Of a stretch of 64,000 bases of DNA, positions 52,782 to 61,615 are shown piece by piece. The first letter of the stretch is position 1, and each line of letters opens with the position of its first letter. Origin of the DNA: Xaviernesmea oryzae (lineage in GTDB: Bacteria > Pseudomonadota > Alphaproteobacteria > Rhizobiales > Rhizobiaceae). The notes under the pieces were generated by a model, which saw only the letters and a program-made list of their open reading frames with translations, was not told the DNA's origin and did no database searches. The stretch is taken from assembly GCF_900177415.1 (NCBI RefSeq), contig NZ_FXAF01000008.1, positions 1-64,000 on the forward strand, in the 5' to 3' direction. A program made the translations under genes and the position numbers.

Positions 52782-53684
52782 ATGGCATCAGATAAGGGAA
52801 AGCCGCCCGAGGAGTGGACCCAACGCCGCATTCAGTCGATCGAGGTCGGCTTCCAGGTCATTCGCGCCATGGAAGCCGCCAACGGGCCGCTGCCGCTGCG
52901 CGATATCGCTGCCGCCGCCGGCATGCCGCCGAGCAAGGCACATCTTTATCTCGTCAGCTTCGTCAAGGAAGGTGTCGCCTTCCAGGATCCCGTCACAGGT
53001 CACTACGGGCTTGGCCGGTTCGCGATCCAGCTCGGTCTGTCGGCGATCCGCCAGCTCGACGTGGTGGAGCTGGCACGCGAGGAGCTGGCATCGCTGCAGC
53101 GCGCGACGGGCTTCGCCACCTACCTGTCGCTCTGGGGCGATCGCGGCCCGGGCATCGTCTCCAAGGTGGACGGTGCGCGGCAGGGATCGCTTGCGGTGCG
53201 TCTCGGCTACGTGCTGCCGCTTTTGACTTCCGCGACCGGCCAGGTTTTCCTCAGCTACCTCGACGAGAGCGAAACCGCCAGCGTGCGGCAGGACGAGATT
53301 GCCGCAGCCAAGCGGGACTCCTCGGAGGAGACCGCCTCGCTTGCGCCGCGTGTCACGACTGCCAAGGATATCCAGAAGGTCGTCGAGACGGTGCGCAAAC
53401 AGGGTTATGCGATGACGGTCAACAGCATCAACTCGAGCTTTGCGGCGATCGCCGCGCCCGTTTTCGACTATAGCGGCCGGATCGTCGCGACCATGACCGT
53501 GCTGGGCGCCGACAAGCAGATCGCCGGCTCGCGGAAAAAGCCGACGCTCGATGCGCTGCTGGCCGCGGTGAACCGGCTTTCGGAGCGCCTCGGTGCTCCC
53601 GGCCGAGTCCCGAAAAGCAAGGACGACGAACCAGCGCCTGCAGTTGCAAAGCCGGCGAAGGCGAAAAGCACTGCCGGCCGGTGA
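52782..53684 (+). CDS. IclR-family transcriptional regulator
   Basis: 300-aa regulator. The N-terminal HTH reads SIEVGFQVIRAMEAANGPLP, LRDIAAAAGMPPSKAHLYL; the effector domain has LVVELAREEL-like DVVELAREELASLQ and the IclR signature NSINSSFAAIAAPVFDYSG. The last 30 residues are a Lys/Ala/Pro tail. ATG 52782 begins right after the gldA stop. Likely controls the adjacent dehydrogenase. Confidence 0.9.
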   Translation: MASDKGKPPEEWTQRRIQSIEVGFQVIRAMEAANGPLPLRDIAAAAGMPPSKAHLYLVSFVKEGVAFQDPVTGHYGLGRFAIQLGLSAIRQLDVVELAREELASLQRATGFATYLSLWGDRGPGIVSKVDGARQGSLAVRLGYVLPLLTSATGQVFLSYLDESETASVRQDEIAAAKRDSSEETASLAPRVTTAKDIQKVVETVRKQGYAMTVNSINSSFAAIAAPVFDYSGRIVATMTVLGADKQIAGSRKKPTLDALLAAVNRLSERLGAPGRVPKSKDDEPAPAVAKPAKAKSTAGR

Positions 53685-53838
53685 CGGTGATCGTGAGCCG
53701 GCTGGGGTCTCTTCAAACCTCCTGGACTGCCACGGTATTCTCCTCCCCGTCTCGCTTCCCCGATCACGCGCTAGCCGCGCTTATGTCATTCCGGCCCGCA
53801 GGCGAGGTCTGGCAAATCGAACGACCGGGACGCATAGA

Positions 53839-54858
53839 CTATGATCGCAGACTCGGCTGCGTTATCACCTGATCATCCTCGATCGTGCGATGCGGGCGGA
53901 TCGACATTGCAGCCATACGGTCATGATAAAGGGCGACCGCCTCCTTCGGATCGATCTGGTCATCGGCGACAGCCCGCAGGATCTCGACGAGGTCGAGAGG
54001 CGCCTCGGCCTGATTGATCTTGCGGCCGAACAGCGCCAGCCGCGCTCCGTAGCGCTTGGCCTGGAAAAGGAGCTCGAAAGTATCGCGCGTCGTGCCCGCA
54101 GCGCCGCCGAGCACGCCGACGATCATCTCGTCGTCGTAAGCGACAAGTTCTTCCATCGCGCGGGGACCGTTATAGGCGACCTTCAGGAAAATCGGCGCGG
54201 CGTCGCGGTCGATGCCGGCGAGGCAACGCACGATGCAGTCGTTGACGAATGCACCGATATCCTCCCCTTCCAATGTTCCGACATTCGGGTTGAAAACCTC
54301 CAGGAAATGCCGGAAGCCGAGCGCATTGCACTCGGTGCGAAAGTCGTTGTAAGCCGTCAGCGTCCGATGATCGGCTTCCACATCGTTGACGAAAGTCAGG
54401 CTGTAGAGGCCGAGATCGGCGCCGATGACGCCGGGCTTCGGCTCGCGGCCTCCGAACATCACCCGCGAAAGGTCGGCGGTACGGAACGGTCGGGATGCGG
54501 ACTGCCGATAGGCGCCGTGCCTGGGCAGCCAGATTTCCGTCGTATCGTTGACGCGGGCCGCACGCGCCATGCCGCTGCCTTCGAAGATCTTCTCCTCGAT
54601 CGCCAGCCGATGCAGATTGTAGGGTGAAAGCAGCATCAGATCGACGATATCCTGCCGAACGATCGCCCGGACGGTTTCCAGGAACTGCGTCCGCGTCGCC
54701 GGTCTCTCTCGCCCTTCGGCGTCGCGGACCGTCCCCAGGGCGGCGATCCCGCGCGCCATATCCGGATCCTTGGCGTCACAGATCAGGAATTCCTTGCAAC
54801 CGGCGGGATCGCGCCGGATACGCGCCAGTTTGTCATCAAGTCGGCTAGTTCGCTGCAA
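53839..54858 (-). CDS. Class I (Schiff-base) aldolase, LacD/YihT-like
   Basis: 339-aa TIM-barrel aldolase-like protein. A lysine in IFLKVAYNG (K226) is positioned like the Schiff-base lysine of the DeoC/LacD/YihT group. Other conserved-looking parts are LICDAKDPD, GLYSLTFVNDVE, FLEVFNPNVG and VGVLGGAAGTTRDTF. It should cleave a phosphorylated ketose to dihydroxyacetone phosphate and an aldehyde. Last gene of the leftward arm: ABC ATPase, PfkB kinase, aldolase (44-base gap). The natural sugar is unknown. Confidence 0.75.
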   Translation of the reverse strand: MQRTSRLDDKLARIRRDPAGCKEFLICDAKDPDMARGIAALGTVRDAEGRERPATRTQFLETVRAIVRQDIVDLMLLSPYNLHRLAIEEKIFEGSGMARAARVNDTTEIWLPRHGAYRQSASRPFRTADLSRVMFGGREPKPGVIGADLGLYSLTFVNDVEADHRTLTAYNDFRTECNALGFRHFLEVFNPNVGTLEGEDIGAFVNDCIVRCLAGIDRDAAPIFLKVAYNGPRAMEELVAYDDEMIVGVLGGAAGTTRDTFELLFQAKRYGARLALFGRKINQAEAPLDLVEILRAVADDQIDPKEAVALYHDRMAAMSIRPHRTIEDDQVITQPSLRS

Positions 54859-54902
54859 GGCCTTGCTCCTGTGAAACGAATTGAAGCGGCAGAGATACCG
54901 CT

Positions 54903-55868
54903 TCAGGGAAGAGTGAAGGATGGGTCGAAACGGTGCACGTCATCTGCCGCCGGAAGGCCAGCCCGACCGCCCGGCCGCGCGCATTTCAGGGCGGCAACCG
55001 TATTTGAAAACGAGATCGCCTGGTCGAGCGGCCAGCGGTGGGAGAGTGCGAGCGCCAGAGCGCCATGGAAGGCATCTCCGGCTCCGACCGTATCGACGGC
55101 CTCCACCTCCGGAGGCCGAACGTTGCGCACCACTCCACCATCCAGCCAATAGAGCCCGTCTGCTCCATCGGTCACGCCTATGAGCCTGTGGGAGGGAAGC
55201 GCCACCCGTCTGAGGCCGGCCCCGATATCGTCCGTCGCCGTCAGTTGCGCCAGGCCGGGCCGCGAAAAGACCACGTGATCGGCCGCCGATACGATCTCGT
55301 TCACGACCGTGATGTCATGCCGCGATATGTCGGCGTCCAGAACGGACGGTATGCCTTGCCTGCGTGCAGCCGCCAGAGATTTCAGCGCGCCCTGGGGCCA
55401 GGAAAGATCGCAAAGAACGGCGCCGCCGAGATCTTCGGGCGTCAGCCAACCGGCATCCGCGGGCAGGTCGGGATCGGAATAGGCGACGATCAACCGCTCG
55501 CCCTTTGAATCAACCAGGATGACCGATCCGGGCGACAGATATCCTTCGAAGGACTTCAGCCATGTCGTATCGACCTTTTCCGCGTCCAGTTCCCGACGCA
55601 ACGCCATCCCGGTCGGATCGTTACCGATCCGGCCCGCGAAGACGGATTTTCCGCCGAGCCGGGCAACGGCAACGCTCGCGGTCGCGGCCGGGCCCCCTCC
55701 CACATCACGGCGCGCTTGTGCATAGATCTTGACCGGCTGCGCCGGGATCGAGGCAACCGTCATGATCGTGTCCTGGGTCGCCAGACCGACGCAGAAGACT
55801 GAACCTGGCCGATGATCAGACAAGGCTGGCACCCGTTTCGGGATGGAAAAGGTGCAGGGCGCCGACAT
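54903..55868 (-). CDS. PfkB-family sugar kinase
   Basis: Up to 321 aa. PfkB signature 1 is in GGGPAATASVAVARLGGKS (about 78), and signature 2 DTVGAGDAFHGALALAL contains the catalytic Asp. It phosphorylates a ketose or similar using ATP, supplying the adjacent aldolase. ATG 55868 overlaps the ATPase gene by 53 bases; GTG 55832 or TTG 55823 would shorten the overlap and still keep the whole fold, so the start is unsettled. Confidence 0.88.
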   Translation of the reverse strand: MSAPCTFSIPKRVPALSDHRPGSVFCVGLATQDTIMTVASIPAQPVKIYAQARRDVGGGPAATASVAVARLGGKSVFAGRIGNDPTGMALRRELDAEKVDTTWLKSFEGYLSPGSVILVDSKGERLIVAYSDPDLPADAGWLTPEDLGGAVLCDLSWPQGALKSLAAARRQGIPSVLDADISRHDITVVNEIVSAADHVVFSRPGLAQLTATDDIGAGLRRVALPSHRLIGVTDGADGLYWLDGGVVRNVRPPEVEAVDTVGAGDAFHGALALALSHRWPLDQAISFSNTVAALKCARPGGRAGLPAADDVHRFDPSFTLP

Positions 55869-56943
55869 CCACCCGGAAGCGCCGCGCGGTCTCTCCGGTA
55901 TGCGCCGCGCCCGGCTTCACCCGCGCCATCGCCTCGCGGCTGCCGAGCCTCACCACGGCAATCGAATCCGCCCCGTGTTCCTCCACCAGGACGATATCGG
56001 ATGCAAAGACGGCTCCGTCGTTGGCGCCGGACGGTTCCGCATCGATCGAAATGTGCTCGGCACGCAATCCGACCTCCACATTGGCGACCCCCGCGCGCTC
56101 CAGGGCCCTGGCGCGCTCCTTCGGAAGGCGGATCTGCTGCCCTTCACCGAAATCGAGGGAAGCGCCTTCCTCGTCCGCCCGCAGCGAGGCCGGCAGCAGG
56201 CTCATCGGCGGTGAACCGATGAAGGTTCCGACGAAACTGTTGACGGGCCGCTGGTAGATTTCGATCGGGGTACCGATCTGCTGAACCTCGCCGTGCCGCA
56301 GCACGACGATCCGGTCGGCCATCGTCATGGCCTCGATCTGGTCATGCGTCACATAGATGCTGGTCGTCTTCAGCGACACCTGCAGCTTCCTGATCTCCAT
56401 GCGCATGCCGACCCTGAGCTTGGCATCGAGGTTGGAAAGAGGCTCGTCGAAGAGAAAGATCTTCGGATTGCGGATCAACGCCCGCCCGAGGGCGACGCGC
56501 TGACGCTGCCCGCCGGACAGGGCGCGGGGCTTGCGATGCAGAAGCATGTCGAGCTCGAGCATCCGGGCAACCTCGGTGACGTTCCGCTCGATTTCCTGGC
56601 CCGGCACATCCCGCATCTTCAAGGCGAAGCCGAGGTTTTCGGCAACGGTCATGTGCGGATAGAGCGCATAGTCCTGAAACACCATCGCCATGTCGCGATC
56701 ACGCGGCGCGACCGCGTTCAGGCTTCGTCCGTCAAGAAGAATGTCTCCACCGGAAATCTCTTCAAGGCCTGCGATCACGCGAAGCAGCGTGCTCTTTCCG
56801 CAGCCCGACGGCCCGACCAGGACGATGAATTCACCGTCCGCAATGTCGAGATCGAGAGCCCTGACCGCCTCGACCGCACCGAAACGCTTCTCCACCCCCC
56901 GCAGTGTCAACTCTGCCACTTTTTCTCTCTCCCGTGTTGACAT
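55816..56943 (-). CDS. ugpC: Sugar ABC transporter ATPase (UgpC/MsmK type)
   Basis: 375-aa ABC ATPase: Walker A GPSGCGKSTLLR (about 40), Q-loop VFQDYALYPHMTV, signature LSGGQRQRVALGRAL, Walker B FLFDEPLSNLDAKLR, then the long regulatory/OB C-terminal domain with VGLRAEHISID. Almost certainly the motor for the binding protein and permeases on the opposite arm (61616-64000), which lack their own ATPase in the window. Divergent from the ROK gene across 50 bases. Confidence 0.94.
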   Translation of the reverse strand: MSTREREKVAELTLRGVEKRFGAVEAVRALDLDIADGEFIVLVGPSGCGKSTLLRVIAGLEEISGGDILLDGRSLNAVAPRDRDMAMVFQDYALYPHMTVAENLGFALKMRDVPGQEIERNVTEVARMLELDMLLHRKPRALSGGQRQRVALGRALIRNPKIFLFDEPLSNLDAKLRVGMRMEIRKLQVSLKTTSIYVTHDQIEAMTMADRIVVLRHGEVQQIGTPIEIYQRPVNSFVGTFIGSPPMSLLPASLRADEEGASLDFGEGQQIRLPKERARALERAGVANVEVGLRAEHISIDAEPSGANDGAVFASDIVLVEEHGADSIAVVRLGSREAMARVKPGAAHTGETARRFRVDVGALHLFHPETGASLV

Positions 56944-56965
56944 CGAATTTTTTAAAGCACACTAA

Positions 56966-56978
56966 TTACACAGTGTAA
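56966..56978. promoter_or_regulatory. Palindromic operator between ATPase and ROK genes
   Basis: TTACACAGTGTAA, a perfect 6-1-6 palindrome centred in the 50-base divergent promoter. A second palindrome, TTGTTAC/GTAACAA with a five-base spacer, lies inside the ROK gene at 57208-57226. Together they could allow ROK repressor looping. Confidence 0.55.
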
Positions 56979-56993
56979 ATATGCAGGGTCGGA

Positions 56994-58187
56994 ATGTTGG
57001 CGCGGTTCACACCGAGAAGCAGGCGAGAGACACGGGCGACGGTTCTGGAGAATCTTTTGCGCTCCGGCGGCGCCTTTCGACCGACGATTGCAAGGGAAAC
57101 CAACCTGACGGAAGCCAGCGTTTCCCGTATTCTGACAGAATTACGGAACGAAAACCTGATCCAGGAGACGCGCCAATCGGCTCCTTATCCGGGTGGACCT
57201 ACCGCTCTTGTTACACTAAGTAACAATGTAGCTCTTGCCGGCATAGAGCTCTCCAACAGCCGCCTTTCCTTCGGCATCGGCGACCCGAGCGGCGCATTGA
57301 ACTATGTCGAGCGCCTGCCCGCTTCCCCGCATCTCGACCAGGGCGAGTTCGAGCGTCTGTTCGCCGAGAGCGTTCGGACCATGCGGGACTGGAGCGCCCA
57401 TCGGGGTACTGTAATAAGGCAGGCGGCACTTTCCATTCCAGGATACGGGCGCGCGGCCGGCAACCCGATCTATCCCTGGGACATGGATCGGCTGCGGAAT
57501 TTCCTTGCCGACACGCTGGATGGTGTTCCGGTGGCGCTCACCAACTCGGTCATCGCCCAGGCGGCCTTCCATCGTTATTCCAACACGACGAAATATCCGG
57601 TGTCGGGGGACCACCTCTTCCTGTTCGTCGGTCACGGCGTGGCGGGCGTCATCGTCGACGAGAGCGCGCCGGTCGATGCGTTTTCGGCCGTCGAGATCGG
57701 CCACATGGTCATCGAACGCGACGGGCTGCCTTGCCGCTGCGGCCACAAGGGCTGCGTCGAAGCCTATACGTCGCTGCGGGCGATCGCCAAAATCATCGGC
57801 GTCGCCGACAGCGCCGTCTTGAGCCGGGGCGACAGTTTCATCGAGACGCTGGTTCTGGATCAAGGCGTGCACGACACCCTGCGCGAGCGCCTTTTCACGC
57901 TCGGGCTGGGGCTTGGAAACGCGCTCAATTTGCATCCGCTTTCCTCCGTGGTGATCAGCGGATGGCCTTCCCTGATGCCTGAGGAGGACCGGAAGGCGAT
58001 CACCGAAGGGCTCAACGACAGCCTGTTGGGCGGCTTCGACGAAAGCCGCCTTGCGCTCTCCTTCATCGCGCCGTCGATCGGCAACGATCCGAGGGCGGCG
58101 CTCTATTACGCAGCTTATTGTTTTGTGCGCGGCGGGGGGCTGGATGCGAAGGCGGATCCACGGGCCGCGCTGGAGGAGATCGCGTAG
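56994..58187 (+). CDS. ROK-family transcriptional repressor
   Basis: 397 aa. N-terminal winged helix: SRRETRATVLENLLRSG, then RETNLTEASVSRILTELRNE (about 33-53). The ROK domain has FVGHGVAGVIVDE, the zinc/sugar motif LPCRCGHKGCVEAYTS (about 239-255) and LGLGLGNALNLHPLSSVVISG. The canonical kinase DxGxT is not evident, consistent with a pure regulator of the NagC/XylR type. It probably represses both arms and responds to a sugar or sugar phosphate. ATG 56994; its stop abuts the isomerase ATG. Confidence 0.9.
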   Translation: MLARFTPRSRRETRATVLENLLRSGGAFRPTIARETNLTEASVSRILTELRNENLIQETRQSAPYPGGPTALVTLSNNVALAGIELSNSRLSFGIGDPSGALNYVERLPASPHLDQGEFERLFAESVRTMRDWSAHRGTVIRQAALSIPGYGRAAGNPIYPWDMDRLRNFLADTLDGVPVALTNSVIAQAAFHRYSNTTKYPVSGDHLFLFVGHGVAGVIVDESAPVDAFSAVEIGHMVIERDGLPCRCGHKGCVEAYTSLRAIAKIIGVADSAVLSRGDSFIETLVLDQGVHDTLRERLFTLGLGLGNALNLHPLSSVVISGWPSLMPEEDRKAITEGLNDSLLGGFDESRLALSFIAPSIGNDPRAALYYAAYCFVRGGGLDAKADPRAALEEIA

Positions 58188-59540
58188 ATGCTGACCAGAA
58201 ATCCCTCGGTCGGGACGAAACAAAGACAGGTGGGCGTTCTTTTCGTCGCGTCCTCCCTGTTCTCGGAGGCCGCCGCGAATGCGCTGATCGCCGAAACGCA
58301 GCGCCTTGCCGATCAACCGCGCCTTTCAGGTCACCTCAGGTTTTCAGGCAGGCTCGCTCGTGATCCGGCAAGCTGCGCGGCCGCCTTGCAGGAACTCGAT
58401 CTCGACACGCTCGACGGGCTGATCATCCAGCTTTCGACCTTCTGCACCGCCGAACTGCTCCATACCGTCCTGGCGGCTCTGGGCGAACGCTCGGTGCCCA
58501 TCGCCCTGTGGGCGCTCGAGGAGCCGGGCGAGATCATCACCAATTCGCTTTGCGGTGCCCAGCTCTGGGCCTCCACGCTTTCCCGCTTCGGCCGCAAGTT
58601 CACGCTTCTGCTGGGGAATCCCGATAACGCGGAACTTGCTCAGGAACTCGCCGGCTTCGCCGCCGGCGCCAGGGCATTTGCAAAAATCAAGGGCGCCCGC
58701 GTCGCGCTCGTGGGCAGCCACGCCGACTGGTTCACCAATCTCGCCGTCGATCCCTGGGCGCTGAACCGCGCCTTGGGCATCACGATCGTCCAGAGCACGC
58801 TCGTCCGTTTCCTCGAAGGCTGCAAGGCGGATCCGGCGAAGGAACGGGAAAACGCCGCGCGGTGGGCCGAAGCGAGTTTCGACGGCGGCGATGCCGAGAA
58901 CGGCAGGACCACGCTCGGACGCACCTATGCCCGCTTGGAGGCCGGGCTCGATCGGATCGATGCCGACGCGATCGCGCTGCGCGACTGGCCGGAGATCCTT
59001 TACGCCGAGGATTTCAAAGGCACCTGGGCGGCCCTGGGGGAGTTGCAGGATCGCCCCGTTCCCCTGGCTCCCGAAGGTGACGTGATGGGTGCGGTCAGCG
59101 CATTGGTCGCCCGGGCGCTTGACCCGGCTTCGCTGCCTTTCCTCACGGATATTTCCGGTTTCGACCGCGCCAACGATCGGCTCGTCCTATGGCATTACGG
59201 CGTCAGCCCCCGGCTTGCCGACGGACCGCGCTCGCTCGATACGGCGCTGAAGCAGGAGAGCTTTCCCCTTCGGGCCGGCGATATCACGCTCTTCCGGCTC
59301 TCCATGCGGCCGGACGGAGCGCTCCGCATCTTCGTGGCGGAAGGAGAGATCGAGAAGCAGCGGTCCGGCGCCAATCGTGCCGCAGGCTATTTCCGCCCCA
59401 CCGGCGGCGGAGCCGAGGCGTTGATCCGCCGGTTCATCGACAACGGCTACGAGCATCACGTGACGGCGGTCTACGGCCACTGGGGGAATGCCGTCCGCCA
59501 TCTCGGCCGGCAGCTCGGCGTGGAGGTGGATCATGGCTGA
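58188..59540 (+). CDS. Sugar isomerase-like protein (FucI/AraA superfamily)
   Basis: 450 aa related to L-fucose/L-arabinose isomerases: LDGLIIQLSTFCTAEL in the N-terminal domain, PIALWALEEPGEI, a second domain around ARVALVGSHADWFTNL, then VSALVARALDPASLPFLTDIS and FYHYG-like LVLWHYGVSP, and a C-terminal HHVTAVYGHWGN. It would convert an aldose to the ketose used by the PfkB kinase. Metal ligands cannot be assigned with certainty, so a non-catalytic role remains possible. Starts directly at the ROK stop and overlaps the GH31 start by eight bases. Confidence 0.72.
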   Translation: MLTRNPSVGTKQRQVGVLFVASSLFSEAAANALIAETQRLADQPRLSGHLRFSGRLARDPASCAAALQELDLDTLDGLIIQLSTFCTAELLHTVLAALGERSVPIALWALEEPGEIITNSLCGAQLWASTLSRFGRKFTLLLGNPDNAELAQELAGFAAGARAFAKIKGARVALVGSHADWFTNLAVDPWALNRALGITIVQSTLVRFLEGCKADPAKERENAARWAEASFDGGDAENGRTTLGRTYARLEAGLDRIDADAIALRDWPEILYAEDFKGTWAALGELQDRPVPLAPEGDVMGAVSALVARALDPASLPFLTDISGFDRANDRLVLWHYGVSPRLADGPRSLDTALKQESFPLRAGDITLFRLSMRPDGALRIFVAEGEIEKQRSGANRAAGYFRPTGGGAEALIRRFIDNGYEHHVTAVYGHWGNAVRHLGRQLGVEVDHG

Positions 59541-61584
59541 CGGGGACCTGAAGACCCTTTCCGCCATGCTGCCCGCAGATGCGCCGTACCATCCCGCGAC
59601 CATCGGGTGGCGGAAGCCGGGAGGTTCCTGGGTAACGGCTCCCTTCGAACATAGCGATGCCGGCGTTGAAGTGGAGACCGGGAAGGACGGCCGCAGTTTC
59701 CGCATAATCGTCTCGAAAAAGGATGCGGCGGCGATCGACATCGCCTTCCCCGTGCCCGCGTCCTTCCAGGCGTTTGGCGGCGGCGAGCGTTTCGAGACGC
59801 TCGACCTGCGCGGCCAGTCGGTCCGCTACTATCTGGAGAACTTCGGCCTCGGCAACGGCAGCTATCTTCCAAGTCCTTGGATCGCGACGACGCTCGGCTA
59901 CGCCCTGTTTCTGCCCGACGAAGCGCCGGTGGTGTTCCACATCGCCGCTCCGTTCGATCCGAACATGCTGCGCATCCAGGTGGAAGGCGACCGGCTGGAA
60001 CTCGAAATCCACCTCGGCGGCCTCGGTGATCTGTACAAGGCGCTGATCGGCAGGATCGGCCCGCCGCTGATGCCGGAAGACAGTTTCTTCAGCCTTTGGA
60101 AGGCCGGAGACTGGCGTTTCGAGAATGCCAAGACGGTTGCCGCCGACATTGCCGGACATGCCCGGCTCGGGCTTCCCATGGGCATCAAGCTGATCGATGC
60201 CTATTGGGCAAGCGAAGTGCATTCCTTCGCGTTCGACATGGAGAAGTATCCGGATGCATGGGAGATGGTGTCCGGCATGGCGGACGACGGGACCGGCATC
60301 TATTTGTGGCTCTGCCCATGGGTGGTGGTCGGCACGCGGTCTTTCGACCATGCCAGGGAGAACGGCTATGTGATCGTCGACAGGGACGGTCAATTGATCA
60401 CCCGCCGACCCGGCGCTAACCCCAATATCGTCGCGGCGCTCATCGATTTCTCCAATCCCGAGGCAAGCGCCTGGTGGTCGGAGAACCTGCGCAATCTGCT
60501 GAAGCAGGGCATCAAAGGGTTCAAGGCGGATTTCGGCGAACAGCTGCCCGAGCATGCGGTCCTGAAATCCGGAGAGACGGGCGGCCGCGCCCATAACGCC
60601 TTCGTGCGCTATTATCTGGAAGCCACGATCGATGCCTTCGACGGCAGGACACCGGCGATCATCAGCCGCTCGGGCTCGCCGCGCGTGCGGGCACCGATCT
60701 GGAGCGGCGACCAGACATCGGATTTCTGCCCCAAGACCGGCCTGCCGTCTGCGATCCGCGCCGCGCAGAGCGCCAGTCTCGCAGGCTGGTCGTTCGTCGG
60801 CAGCGACCTCGGCGGCTATTTCGGGACGCCGACGCCGCAGGTCTTCGCGCGATGGACGCAGTTTTCCTGTTTCACGCCGCTGATGATGCTCCACGGGCTC
60901 GGATGCCGCGAGCCCTGGGACATGGGCGAAGGTTCGATCGAAATCTTCAAGCGTTATGCCAGGCTTCACCTCGCTCTTTTGCCGGTCTTCCGGCGCTACG
61001 GCCGCGAGGCGGCCGGCGGCGGCCTGCCGCTACTGAGGATGATGCCGCTCGCCTTCCCCGAAATCGACTGGAAGGGCGTCAACGACTGGGACCAGCAATA
61101 CATGCTCGGCGACGACATTCTGGTCGCGCCCGTAGCCTTCTACGGAAACACCCGCGCCGTCTACCTGCCCCATGGCGACTGGTACGACGTACTGGCGGGT
61201 GAATGGGTCGCGGGCCCGGCATGGCGGATCCACGACGTGGCCCTGGACAAAGTCCCGGTCTTCATCCGCCGCGACGCGCAGTTCCTTCTCTCGACGGACG
61301 AGAAGAACCGCAGGGCGATCCTTCTTCATTTCCCGCAGCCTTCCGGGGATATCGAGATTCCGCAGAAGCCCCTCGCGGGCGAAGACGATGCCTGGACCGT
61401 GGAGGCGGTCGGCGTCGTCGGAAGCCGCGGCATCTCGGGCATGGCGGGAGGTGAAGTTTCGTCGGCTTCGCCTGCGATGCGGGCAGATATCGAAAGCTGG
61501 TTCGGCGAGGACATCATCTGGTTCCCGCCGGTCGGGGACGGGCAGCGGGGGGCTGCCTTGTCCGGAAGAACGGAGACTGACTAG
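59533..61584 (+). CDS. GH31 alpha-glycosidase
   Basis: 683-aa intracellular retaining alpha-glycosidase. N-terminal galactose-mutarotase-like domain (FQAFGGGERFETLDLRGQS), barrel KLIDAYWASEV, catalytic nucleophile in GFKADFGEQLP, acid/base in PIWSGDQTSDF, then GSDLGGYFGTP and LGCREPWDMG. The overall pattern is closest to YicI-type alpha-xylosidases/glucosidases. The arginine/tryptophan motif that marks sulfoquinovosidases next to the +1 strand is not seen. No signal peptide, so it works on an imported glycoside. ATG 59533 overlaps the isomerase stop. Confidence 0.9.
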   Translation: MADGDLKTLSAMLPADAPYHPATIGWRKPGGSWVTAPFEHSDAGVEVETGKDGRSFRIIVSKKDAAAIDIAFPVPASFQAFGGGERFETLDLRGQSVRYYLENFGLGNGSYLPSPWIATTLGYALFLPDEAPVVFHIAAPFDPNMLRIQVEGDRLELEIHLGGLGDLYKALIGRIGPPLMPEDSFFSLWKAGDWRFENAKTVAADIAGHARLGLPMGIKLIDAYWASEVHSFAFDMEKYPDAWEMVSGMADDGTGIYLWLCPWVVVGTRSFDHARENGYVIVDRDGQLITRRPGANPNIVAALIDFSNPEASAWWSENLRNLLKQGIKGFKADFGEQLPEHAVLKSGETGGRAHNAFVRYYLEATIDAFDGRTPAIISRSGSPRVRAPIWSGDQTSDFCPKTGLPSAIRAAQSASLAGWSFVGSDLGGYFGTPTPQVFARWTQFSCFTPLMMLHGLGCREPWDMGEGSIEIFKRYARLHLALLPVFRRYGREAAGGGLPLLRMMPLAFPEIDWKGVNDWDQQYMLGDDILVAPVAFYGNTRAVYLPHGDWYDVLAGEWVAGPAWRIHDVALDKVPVFIRRDAQFLLSTDEKNRRAILLHFPQPSGDIEIPQKPLAGEDDAWTVEAVGVVGSRGISGMAGGEVSSASPAMRADIESWFGEDIIWFPPVGDGQRGAALSGRTETD

Positions 61585-61615
61585 CCGCATACCGAACGAC
61601 ATAGTGGAGGAGATC

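Noticed and set aside
59434..60969. 511-codon leftward frame over the GH31 gene
   Set aside because: Antisense shadow typical of high-GC DNA; no recognisable domain, while the forward strand encodes a clear GH31.
59533..61584. GH31 as a sulfoquinovosidase
   Set aside because: Genome context resembles sulfoquinovose loci, but the arginine/tryptophan recognition motif is not visible and the barrel pattern is YicI-like; left as an unassigned alpha-glycosidase.
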